A stretch of DNA of 64,000 nucleotides. Origin: UBA4582 sp038106185. GTDB taxonomy: Bacteria > Pseudomonadota > Gammaproteobacteria > Pseudomonadales > Azotimanducaceae. A program made the position numbers and the translations under genes. A model generated the notes under the pieces. The model saw nothing but the letters and a program-made list of their open reading frames with translations. It had not been told where the DNA came from and searched no databases. The stretch lies in the NCBI GenBank assembly GCA_038106185.1, contig JAYODE010000008.1, forward strand, positions 1-64,000, read 5' to 3'. Positions 44,085 to 51,988 of the stretch are shown piece by piece (positions within the stretch are counted from its first letter, which is position 1; every line of letters starts with the position of its first letter).

Positions 44085-45347
44085 TTAGGGCCCGATACTT
44101 GTGGTCGTAGCCTCAAGTCCGCGGGTTGCGCGAACAAATAGCATCAGACTGCCAACCGTGAGAGCGCCCGCAAGTAGAAAGGCGGCGCCAGGAAAGTAAA
44201 GTGGTGCCTGGCTCGACGTGAAGTACCCGAAGGTTTGGGTCATGAGAAGCGGGCTGATAATCGAAGTCAGGCTCATCACACTCGACAGTCCCCCCTGCAA
44301 CTCTCCCTGTTGGGATGTGCCCACCTGGCTTGAGGCGATCCCCTGCATTGCGGGTCCGGCCAGTGCGCCAAGTGCACCTGGGAGCATGACGACATAGATC
44401 ATCCAGACGGAATTCGCCGTTGCGTAACCTGTGAATGCCACAATCGTAAATGTCATGCCTATGATGCCCGCGTAGCGCAGGCCAGTTCTAGGCAATACCC
44501 AACGGATGAAAAACCCCTGTACTGCCACCATAAGAATACCGATAAAACCCAAGGAATAGCCGATTTCCCGTGGTGACCACTCGAATTTTTCAATAGCGAA
44601 AAAGCTCCAGGTAGCAGGCAGTACATGATGACCCATGTTGTAAAGAAACATGACGCCTAGCATGCCCATCACGACCGGAAATTGGCGCATTTGCAGCAGC
44701 GTGCCCAAGGGATTGGCGCGGGCGAGTTGAAATTGACGACGACGCTTCGGCGGCAAGGATTCTTTCAGGACCAGATAGCCGAACAGCATGCTGGCAAAGG
44801 ACAGAAGTGCCGCTGCGATAAACGGCATTCGCGAGCCGTACTCGCCGAGGAATCCACCAATCACCGGGCCTATAACAAATCCCATGCCAAACGCGGCACC
44901 GATCAAGCCGAAATTTTGTGCCCGTTGATCAGGCGGAGTGACATCAGCGACATAGGCATTACAAGTGCTCATGGTCGAGGCGCCAACGCCAGAAATGATG
45001 CGGCCGATGAAAAGTACAGCAAGAGATTCAGCCATACCCATGATCAGGTAATTAGCGCCCATGACGAACAAGGAGAACAACAATACCGGTCGCCGCCCTA
45101 AGTGATCGGACAGATTGCCAAGGATCGGTGAGAAGAAAAATTGGGTCACGGCAAAGCAGAACATCAGCAGGCCGCCATAGCGCACTGATGCAGACAAATC
45201 TCCGCCAGAAACCTCCATCAACAGCCCGGGCAGGACGGGCATGATAATGCCAAAACCGATCGCGTCCAGTAGAACAGTGATGAAAATGAAGAGTAGGGCG
45301 TAGCGGTTTATACCCACTGTTTCCTCCGCGACCATTTTCCCGTCCAT
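44085..45347 (-). CDS. MFS efflux transporter (TetA-like)
   Basis: Drug:H+ antiporter-type MFS carrier (420 residues). It shows the DHA1 signatures LLDAIGFGIIMPVLPGLL in helix 1, LGNLSDHLGRRPVLLFSLF after helix 2 and GRIISGVGASTMSTCNAYVADVTPPDQRAQNFGLIGAAFGMGFVIGP (motif C region). The sequence resembles tetracycline-efflux homologues, but many such carriers have other substrates. It starts four bases after the dienelactone hydrolase gene on the same strand, so the two probably form an operon. Confidence 0.88.
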   Translation of the reverse strand: MDGKMVAEETVGINRYALLFIFITVLLDAIGFGIIMPVLPGLLMEVSGGDLSASVRYGGLLMFCFAVTQFFFSPILGNLSDHLGRRPVLLFSLFVMGANYLIMGMAESLAVLFIGRIISGVGASTMSTCNAYVADVTPPDQRAQNFGLIGAAFGMGFVIGPVIGGFLGEYGSRMPFIAAALLSFASMLFGYLVLKESLPPKRRRQFQLARANPLGTLLQMRQFPVVMGMLGVMFLYNMGHHVLPATWSFFAIEKFEWSPREIGYSLGFIGILMVAVQGFFIRWVLPRTGLRYAGIIGMTFTIVAFTGYATANSVWMIYVVMLPGALGALAGPAMQGIASSQVGTSQQGELQGGLSSVMSLTSIISPLLMTQTFGYFTSSQAPLYFPGAAFLLAGALTVGSLMLFVRATRGLEATTTSIGP

Positions 45348-45351
45348 TCGC

Positions 45352-46080
45352 CTAAGTCAGGTTGCGCTTGAATAAACTCAATAGTCGCTCCCAGTGACGC
45401 TCCGCTGAAGGTTTATCATAAATGGCGCCCCGTTGAGGAAAAACAAAACCATGATGAGTACCCGGATACCACTCGATGCGATACTGAATACCTGTGCTGT
45501 CCAGATAGTTGCCCAGTGCTTCTATCATCGCCGGTGGTGCCCAGTCGTCTGTCTCTGCGCAGCCGAAGTAGATTTCTCCTTTAATCTGATCTGCCGCCAG
45601 GTGCGGTGAATCGTCTGCTTCAGTCATTAGGCGAACGCCGTGTATGGAGGCGCTGGCTCTCACTCGGTCGGCGAGTTGGGCGGCAGCCGCAAACACGAAT
45701 GAGCCGCTCATGCAGTAGCCGACAACCCCACAGTGACCTCCTCGAGCGTGCCTGTCACTATCAGCATAAGCCAGCAGGGCTCGACAGTCGTCAACCACCA
45801 TGGCATTGCTCAGGCTGTTCATATGCTCAAACATCACCGTTCGGCTGCCCGGGGTTCCATCGATAACGAACTCACGAGTCCGGCGATAGTACAGGTTTGG
45901 TAACATCACGTAATAACCGGCTGTGGCAATACGTCGAGCCATGTCGTGGAGTTCTTCGCGTTTTCCCGGCGCGTCCATCAGGAACAGCACCACCGGATGT
46001 GGACCGTTTTCGTCGGGGCAAGTGATGAAGGTATTCATCGCGCCGCCAGGCGTAGCAATATCTAGGTGAGTTTCCAACAT
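45352..46080 (-). CDS. Dienelactone hydrolase family protein
   Basis: Alpha/beta-hydrolase (242 residues) of the dienelactone hydrolase family. The nucleophile is Cys123 in GYCMSGSF, where the usual second glycine pair is changed to SG. The acid is probably in CAETDDWAPP and the histidine in GTHHGFVFPQRGAIYD. It precedes the MFS exporter gene with a four-base spacer. It is a distant relative of the protein at 23727. Substrate unknown. Confidence 0.87.
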   Translation of the reverse strand: MLETHLDIATPGGAMNTFITCPDENGPHPVVLFLMDAPGKREELHDMARRIATAGYYVMLPNLYYRRTREFVIDGTPGSRTVMFEHMNSLSNAMVVDDCRALLAYADSDRHARGGHCGVVGYCMSGSFVFAAAAQLADRVRASASIHGVRLMTEADDSPHLAADQIKGEIYFGCAETDDWAPPAMIEALGNYLDSTGIQYRIEWYPGTHHGFVFPQRGAIYDKPSAERHWERLLSLFKRNLT

Positions 46081-46326
46081 GATTCGGTGCGATCCATCAA
46101 ACGATAAATTGAAAGTAGGGCCTGCGTCTGACTGTCAGGCGGCGGGCGCAAAGAGTATGCCTCCATTTGGTCAGTCTGGCTAGATGGTGCGCATTAGGTT
46201 CGCAGGGGGTTCGTATTGGCCTTGACTGCTCGACTTCTGGGGCCAGCCCAAGTCGAACATGACGAAAACGTCAATTTCTAGTAGCATGTCGGCTCGCATA
46301 AAATGACAGTAAGAAAAAGGAATATC

Positions 46327-48498
46327 ATGGGTGAACGAATCTCAATTGGAAATCTGGCCATTGAAAAGGTCCTGTTTGATCTGGTGAATGGGGAAATAAT
46401 GCCCGGCACCGGCGTTGAACCGGCGGCTTTCTGGCAGGGATTCGAGCAGATTTTGGCCAACCTGATACCCCGTAATCGTGAGCTTCTGGCGATTCGCGAT
46501 GACTTCCAGGCGAAGCTTGATCACTGGCATCAGGTCAATAGCACCAAGCCCCATGATGCACAAACGTATCGACAGTTTTTGCAACAGATCGGGTACCTGC
46601 TGGATGAGGGTGATGACTTCGAGATTGAAACCGAAAACGTTGATGAGGAAATCGCCTTGCTGGCTGGACCGCAGCTGGTGGTGCCAGTTATGAACGCCCG
46701 TTATGCGCTGAATGCAGCCAATGCCCGCTGGGGCAGTCTATATGACGCACTCTACGGTACCGATGTGATTCCTGAGACAGAGGGTGCCGAAAGGGGGCGA
46801 GGCTATAACCCGGTCAGAGGCGCTAGAGTGATTGAGTATGCCGCCAATTTCTTGAATGACCATCTGCCACTGGCAACGGGTCGATATCAGGACGTGACCC
46901 GTTATGAAGTTCAGTCCGGCGCCATGGTTGTGACGCTGGCGAGTGGCAAGGTCACGGGTTTGGCAGATCCATCGCAGTTTGCGGGTTATTCGGGTAAGCC
47001 TGCTGACCCAAAGGGTCTGCTATTGAAGCATAACGGGCTGCATCTTGAGATTCAGATAGATCCTAACGATCCTATCGGTAAGACCGACAAGGCGGGTGTT
47101 AAAGATATACTGATGGAGTCTGCCATCTCGACAATTCAAGACTGTGAGGACTCAGTGGCGGCTGTTGATGCTGATGACAAATGCGTTGTCTATCGAAATT
47201 GGCTGGGCTTGATGAAAGGGGATCTCGCCGAGGAGTTCAGCAAAGGAGATGTGCTGGTGCGTCGAGCACTGAACCCTGATCGCGTCTATACCGCAGCGGC
47301 CGGTGGAGAACTGGTTCTTCAGGGTCGAAGCCTGCTGCTGGTGCGAAACGTCGGTCATTTGATGACGACTGACGCGGTGCTTTATCGAGGGGAGGAAATC
47401 CCGGAAGGCATAATGGACGGTCTGGTCACGAGTCTGGCAGCCATGCACGACATTCTGGGCACGGGTCCCTTACGTAATTCGCGCTGTGGCAGCATTTACA
47501 TTGTCAAACCAAAAATGCACGGTCCGGCCGAAGTTGAATTTACCCTTGATCTTTTTGCGCAGATAGAGTCTGTACTGGGTCTGCCTCGGAATACCTTGAA
47601 AGTCGGTATTATGGATGAAGAACGGCGCACCACCTTGAACCTCAAGGCCTGTATTCGTGCAGCCAGGGAGCGGGTGATCTTTATCAATACCGGCTTTCTC
47701 GATCGCACGGGCGATGAAATCCATACCAGTATGGAAGCAGGCGCCATGGTCAGGAAAACACTGATGAAACAACAGCCATGGATCCAAGCCTATGAGGACT
47801 GGAATGTGGATGTCGGTCTGGCAGCTGGCTTGCAGGGCAAGGCGCAGATAGGCAAGGGTATGTGGGCGATGCCGGATGAGATGGCGGAGATGATGAGTGC
47901 TAAAATCGGGCACCCTATGGCAGGCGCGAACACAGCCTGGGTACCATCGCCGACAGCCGCCTCGTTGCATGTGATGCACTATCACATGGTGAATGTTCGA
48001 AGTCGGCAGGATGAACTGAAAGCGAGGGCGCGAGCCAGTATGGACTCACTCTTGACGATACCGGTGCTGGCCGGCACGAATCTCTCCGGTGGAGAAGTTC
48101 AGGCGGAACTCGATAACAATGCGCAGGGTATTCTTGGCTATGTGGTCCGCTGGATCGATCAGGGTGTTGGCTGCTCAAAAGTGCCGGATATCAATAACGT
48201 CGGCCTGATGGAAGATCGCGCGACTCTGCGTATTTCCAGCCAGCATATTGCCAATTGGTTGCGTCATGGCGTCTGCAGTGAGGCACAAGTGATGGAGACA
48301 TTAAAGCGGATGGCGGCCGTCGTCGACAAGCAAAATGCAAATGATCCCCTTTACCGACCCATGGCGCCCGAATTCGATCGCAGTATCGCCTTTCAGGCAG
48401 CCTGTGACCTGGTCTTCAAGGGCGTATCCCAGCCCAATGGCTATACTGAGCCAGTCCTGCATGCGCGGCGTCGGGAAGCGAAACGCTTGCAGGTCTGA
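46327..48498 (+). CDS. glcB: Malate synthase G
   Basis: Single-chain malate synthase (723 residues, the usual length) condensing glyoxylate with acetyl-CoA in the glyoxylate shunt or glycolate use. Diagnostic blocks are RGYNPVRGARVIEYAANFLNDHLPL, ESAISTIQDCEDSVAAVDADDK, SIYIVKPKMHGPAEVEFTLDLFAQIESVLGLPRNTLKVGIMDEERRTTLNL, the FINTGFLDRTGDEIHTSMEAG region and AWVPSPTAASLHVMHYH. ATG 46327 was chosen because AAGGA lies five bases upstream; an earlier ATG at 46303 has none. No isocitrate lyase is nearby. Confidence 0.96.
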   Translation: MGERISIGNLAIEKVLFDLVNGEIMPGTGVEPAAFWQGFEQILANLIPRNRELLAIRDDFQAKLDHWHQVNSTKPHDAQTYRQFLQQIGYLLDEGDDFEIETENVDEEIALLAGPQLVVPVMNARYALNAANARWGSLYDALYGTDVIPETEGAERGRGYNPVRGARVIEYAANFLNDHLPLATGRYQDVTRYEVQSGAMVVTLASGKVTGLADPSQFAGYSGKPADPKGLLLKHNGLHLEIQIDPNDPIGKTDKAGVKDILMESAISTIQDCEDSVAAVDADDKCVVYRNWLGLMKGDLAEEFSKGDVLVRRALNPDRVYTAAAGGELVLQGRSLLLVRNVGHLMTTDAVLYRGEEIPEGIMDGLVTSLAAMHDILGTGPLRNSRCGSIYIVKPKMHGPAEVEFTLDLFAQIESVLGLPRNTLKVGIMDEERRTTLNLKACIRAARERVIFINTGFLDRTGDEIHTSMEAGAMVRKTLMKQQPWIQAYEDWNVDVGLAAGLQGKAQIGKGMWAMPDEMAEMMSAKIGHPMAGANTAWVPSPTAASLHVMHYHMVNVRSRQDELKARARASMDSLLTIPVLAGTNLSGGEVQAELDNNAQGILGYVVRWIDQGVGCSKVPDINNVGLMEDRATLRISSQHIANWLRHGVCSEAQVMETLKRMAAVVDKQNANDPLYRPMAPEFDRSIAFQAACDLVFKGVSQPNGYTEPVLHARRREAKRLQV

Positions 48499-48628
48499 GG
48501 GCTTTTAGCCAGATAAAAAAGCGTTTGGCATCCTTCCGTCTAATGCATCTGGATTTGACCGCGAACCTTGGTATAGGCTGGTTGTCATATAAAAATTGCA
48601 AGCGAAGTAGCCGCAGGTTCAGGGCGCT

Positions 48629-48728
48629 NNNNNNNNNNNNNNNNNNNNNNNNNNNNNNNNNNNNNNNNNNNNNNNNNNNNNNNNNNNNNNNNNNNNNNNN
48701 NNNNNNNNNNNNNNNNNNNNNNNNNNNN
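48629..48728. other. Assembly gap (100 N) beside a tandem repeat
   Basis: The right edge opens directly into a 19-bp repeat. The 48499-48628 stretch shows no gene. Confidence 0.95.
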
Positions 48729-48785
48729 ATAAGCAGTAGAAGCAGCGATAAGCAGTAGAAGCAGCAGTAAGCCGTAGAAGTAGCG
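48729..48785. repeat. 19-bp tandem repeat, three copies visible
   Basis: ATAAGCAGTAGAAGCAGCG repeated three times with drift, ending six bases before the sigma-54 activator ATG and starting at the gap edge. It occupies the place where a ribosome site and promoter would be expected. Confidence 0.88.
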
Positions 48786-48791
48786 TCAAGC

Positions 48792-51731
48792 ATGTCTAAT
48801 CCCAAGCATAGAATATTGATCATTGAGGACGAAGCCCTAGTTGCCCACGAGCTTAAAGGGCGCTTGAAGCGTATGGGTTATGATGTGGTGGGGGTTGCCT
48901 ATGGCAGTGAAGCTTTAGCCCTGGCCAGAGAGACGCTGCCCGATCTGTTACTCACAGACATCCATTTGAAAAATGGCGAAGACGGCATTGATATGGCACT
49001 TGCCATTCAGCAGGAGCGGCAGGTGCCGGTCGTGTTTCTGACAGCCTATTCCGACGATGAAACCGTCTCACGGGCTAAGGCGGTCACGCCATACGGTTTT
49101 ATCATCAAGCCAGTAGACCATCGAGAGTTGCAGATAGCCATTGATCTGGCGATGTACAACTTCAATATTGAGCGTGAGCTGCGGGAAACGCAGCAATTAC
49201 TTCAAAATGCCTTGGCTTGCATCGGCAATGCCTTACTGTTTGTCGATGCGGCTGGACGAGTGAGTCAGATTAATGCTGACGCGCAGCGTCTGCTCGCCGT
49301 CGAGCAGACGCAAGTCATTGGTCAACAATGGCATAGCGTGTTCTCTCTGCCGGTGGGCTCGTCAGTCCACGTGCGAATAACCTCTGCGCTGAACAGCAGC
49401 GAGGTGAGCAAGCTGCCGGCGTTTATTCTCAATTTGCCAGGCGGATTAGCACGTCTGGTGGATGGTATTGTCGGTCCGATGTTGCCTGGTGGTGTCTTGA
49501 TATTGCGAGAGCTGTCTGAGCTGGGGCATCACCTGGAGGCTTTGCCGACGCCTCGACAATTGCTCTCCAGTTTGGGTCCTGAGCAATTGGGTCCAAGTGA
49601 ATCAACCATGTGTCAGTTAGCAATTGCTGTCCAGATGTCGGGGTCAATCGATGGTCAGGCTAGCCCGTTGGATGTCAGCGAGAGCAGGGTCCTGTTGGAG
49701 GTCGTGGCGCAACGTTTAAATCAGGTGTTGCGTGCCACCGATCTGGTAAGCGTTTTGGGTGATGCTCAAGTGTCTGTTTGCTTGCCCTATACTAATCTTG
49801 CAGCCGGCAAGAACATTGCTCAGACGGTCTTGCAGACCCTCAATGCCAGTCGATTTGAACCATCTGATCTGAGCTTTTCCATTGGCCTGGCACAAGCCGA
49901 TGCGGGTGATCAGCAGCCCTTTGAGTTGTTTCGTCGTGCGAATTGGGCGCTCAATGTGGCGCAGGAATCTGGCGGTGATCGAGTCATCGCCTGGAGTGAT
50001 GCATCGGAAAAGCTAACAGCGAAGGGTGAAAATCAGGCGGCGAAACGCCGGGGCTACCACAATGTCGTGTTGCTCTGGAATTTAATGAGTCTGGTCATGA
50101 AGGCGGCTAGTGCTCAGGAGATGAGCAATCTCTTCTGTCAACACCTGTTAGAGTCCTTCGAGTTGGTTCAAGTTGCGGTTTTGCGCTCTCAGGCACATTC
50201 GACAGAATCCTTGGGTGGCGCTTTACAAAAGGGTCAGTTTAAGAGCATTGCTGACCTCGACTTCAACGAGTCTGATTTACGCCGAGTTGCTGAAGTCCTG
50301 CGCAAGCGTAAGGCAGTGCATCTTGACGCCACCTTTGTGCTGCCCGTGTCATCGCGCCACTGCTTGTATCTCAAGGCCAAAGCGCCTTTGGATGCAGCCG
50401 AGCTGGATTTTCTTGCCAACCTGATTAACTACTTCGCGACTGGCTTAAGGAGATTCGAGCATCCCGCTGAAGATGAGGAGCCGGTCAGCACCAGTGCCTT
50501 GATATTCCAATCACCGCAGATGCGTGAACTCATCGAAAGCTGTCGCCTGGTTGCACCCACCGACGCGACCGTGTTGATCACCGGTGAGTCAGGTACTGGC
50601 AAGGAATTGTTGGCCAGAACCATCCACGAAATGAGCCCGCGAGCGGACAAACCTTTCATCATAGTTGATTGTGGGGCCGTGGTTGGCAGCTTGATCGAAA
50701 GCGAGTTGTTCGGCCATGTCAAAGGGGCCTTTACCGGTGCCGAAAAGCATTTCTCTGGTCGGCTGAAGGAAGCCCAGGGTGGTACAGTCCTGCTGGACGA
50801 GGTAGGTGAGCTGTCACTGGAGATGCAGGTTAAATTGTTGCGTTATGTTCAGGATAGGCAAATCGTTGCGGTAGGGAGCAAGGTCTATGAGACCATAGAC
50901 ACAAGAATCCTGGCGGCAACCAACAAGGATCTCAAAGGCCTGGTGGACAGGGGTGAATTCCGCGAAGACCTATTTTATCGTTTAAATGTTTTTGCCATAG
51001 AATCGCCGGCGTTACGGGATCGCCCCGCTGATATACCGCTGCTGGCAGATCATTATCTGAAAGTCTATGCACAGCGCTACGCGAAGCGGATCAGCGGTTT
51101 TACTGAAGAGGCGGAGCAAGCGCTGAGTGATTACCGCTGGCCAGGCAATATTCGAGAACTGGTCAATGTGATCAATCGCGGAGTGATCCTGTGTAAGGAC
51201 TCTCAGGTCAATTCGATCCATCTGGGGCTATTTCCTGACACTAAGCAGAGTTCACTGAATCTCGCGCCGACTGGTGCCCAAAGAGAAGAGACCCTGGGTG
51301 CAGAGGTCCTCTCCAGCTGGATGAAAAATCTGGTTACCTTGTGCCTTGCTAACCCTGAGAAGCTGCCGCCCTTGGGCGCTTGGCTGGAAGAGGATTTGAT
51401 TCTGGCCTGTCTGGCGTCAAATGGGGACGTGACCAATCGAGCTGCTCAGTCCCTTGGCATTCCTGAGTCAACGTTGAGACGTAAGGTTGCCCGCATACGT
51501 GAAGTCTATGACGCAGCCGAAACCCGGCGTCCGGCAGGTTGGTCTGCAGTAACACCGTTGATGGATAGTTTGACTGAACTTGCCCTGAGTCTGCAGAAAC
51601 CGTTACTGGAATTGGTTGCTCAGGCTTTGATGAATGAATTGGAGTCTCGCGCAATCAGTCGTAAAGATGCGGCATTGCTCCAGGGCGTTTCTTTGCCTAC
51701 CTACAGACGGCTGCGGTCGAATTCGCCGTAA
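48792..51731 (+). CDS. Sigma-54 response regulator, REC-PAS-degenerate GGDEF-GAF-AAA+-HTH
   Basis: Bacterial enhancer-binding protein (979 residues, about twice the NtrC length). Receiver residues 7-122 with phospho-acceptor Asp56. A PAS-like segment spans about 135-245. Residues about 265-402 resemble a GGDEF domain whose signature is SVLGDAQVSV, hence inactive, and about 425-553 look GAF-like. The AAA+ domain has Walker A GESGTGKE (598-605), the sigma-54-contact loop GAFTGA (645-650) and LLDEVGE. A Fis-type HTH spans about 865-905, and a second HTH-like helix pair lies at the very end (about 955-975). A good -24/-12 promoter lies 130 bases downstream of its stop. No clear ribosome site is seen. 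Confidence 0.88.
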   Translation: MSNPKHRILIIEDEALVAHELKGRLKRMGYDVVGVAYGSEALALARETLPDLLLTDIHLKNGEDGIDMALAIQQERQVPVVFLTAYSDDETVSRAKAVTPYGFIIKPVDHRELQIAIDLAMYNFNIERELRETQQLLQNALACIGNALLFVDAAGRVSQINADAQRLLAVEQTQVIGQQWHSVFSLPVGSSVHVRITSALNSSEVSKLPAFILNLPGGLARLVDGIVGPMLPGGVLILRELSELGHHLEALPTPRQLLSSLGPEQLGPSESTMCQLAIAVQMSGSIDGQASPLDVSESRVLLEVVAQRLNQVLRATDLVSVLGDAQVSVCLPYTNLAAGKNIAQTVLQTLNASRFEPSDLSFSIGLAQADAGDQQPFELFRRANWALNVAQESGGDRVIAWSDASEKLTAKGENQAAKRRGYHNVVLLWNLMSLVMKAASAQEMSNLFCQHLLESFELVQVAVLRSQAHSTESLGGALQKGQFKSIADLDFNESDLRRVAEVLRKRKAVHLDATFVLPVSSRHCLYLKAKAPLDAAELDFLANLINYFATGLRRFEHPAEDEEPVSTSALIFQSPQMRELIESCRLVAPTDATVLITGESGTGKELLARTIHEMSPRADKPFIIVDCGAVVGSLIESELFGHVKGAFTGAEKHFSGRLKEAQGGTVLLDEVGELSLEMQVKLLRYVQDRQIVAVGSKVYETIDTRILAATNKDLKGLVDRGEFREDLFYRLNVFAIESPALRDRPADIPLLADHYLKVYAQRYAKRISGFTEEAEQALSDYRWPGNIRELVNVINRGVILCKDSQVNSIHLGLFPDTKQSSLNLAPTGAQREETLGAEVLSSWMKNLVTLCLANPEKLPPLGAWLEEDLILACLASNGDVTNRAAQSLGIPESTLRRKVARIREVYDAAETRRPAGWSAVTPLMDSLTELALSLQKPLLELVAQALMNELESRAISRKDAALLQGVSLPTYRRLRSNSP

Positions 51732-51776
51732 ATTGCCGATGATGAAAATTATGGCGATTCAAAATGCCAGAATGCT

Positions 51777-51801
51777 CATTATTTTCTCGCCATTATTTTC
51801 T
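51777..51801 (+). promoter_or_regulatory. Direct repeat, possible activator site
   Basis: CATTATTTTCT occurs at 51777-51787 and 51791-51801, about 65-85 bases upstream of the -24 element. Position and repetition suit an enhancer for the sigma-54 activator, but the sequence is simple and A/T rich. Confidence 0.25.
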
Positions 51802-51861
51802 TTTTTTCTTGAGTGAAAAGAAAAACCCAATAAATACAGTCACCTGCTGAAATACAACTGG

Positions 51862-51878
51862 TTGGCATAGATTGTGCT
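51862..51878 (+). promoter_or_regulatory. Sigma-54 (-24/-12) promoter of the protease-sensor operon
   Basis: TTGGCATAGATTGTGCT has the invariant GG and GC dinucleotides separated by exactly ten bases and agrees with TGGCACG-N4-TTGC at TGGCA and TGC. Transcription would begin near 51889, about 100 bases before the protease start. A sigma-54 activator gene is immediately upstream. Confidence 0.6.
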
Positions 51879-51925
51879 GTCTAAATAAGCACCAATCCAG
51901 GCGCCGGGTTGTTGAGAATGATCAA

Positions 51926-51977
51926 GTTTTGGTGAACTGTTTCGGTGAACTGTTTTGGTGAGCAAGTTTTGGTAAAG
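51926..51977. repeat. 13-bp tandem repeat in the protease leader
   Basis: Four 13-base units (GTTTTGGTGAACT, GTTTCGGTGAACT, GTTTTGGTGAGCA, AGTTTTGGTAAAG) between the sigma-54 promoter and the ribosome site. Confidence 0.8.
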
Positions 51978-51988
51978 AGGTAACGAAG

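Noticed and set aside
51803..51826. Terminator after the sigma-54 activator gene (T-rich and A-rich arms)
   Set aside because: The inverted repeat consists almost only of A-T pairs and lacks a following T run; too weak to call.
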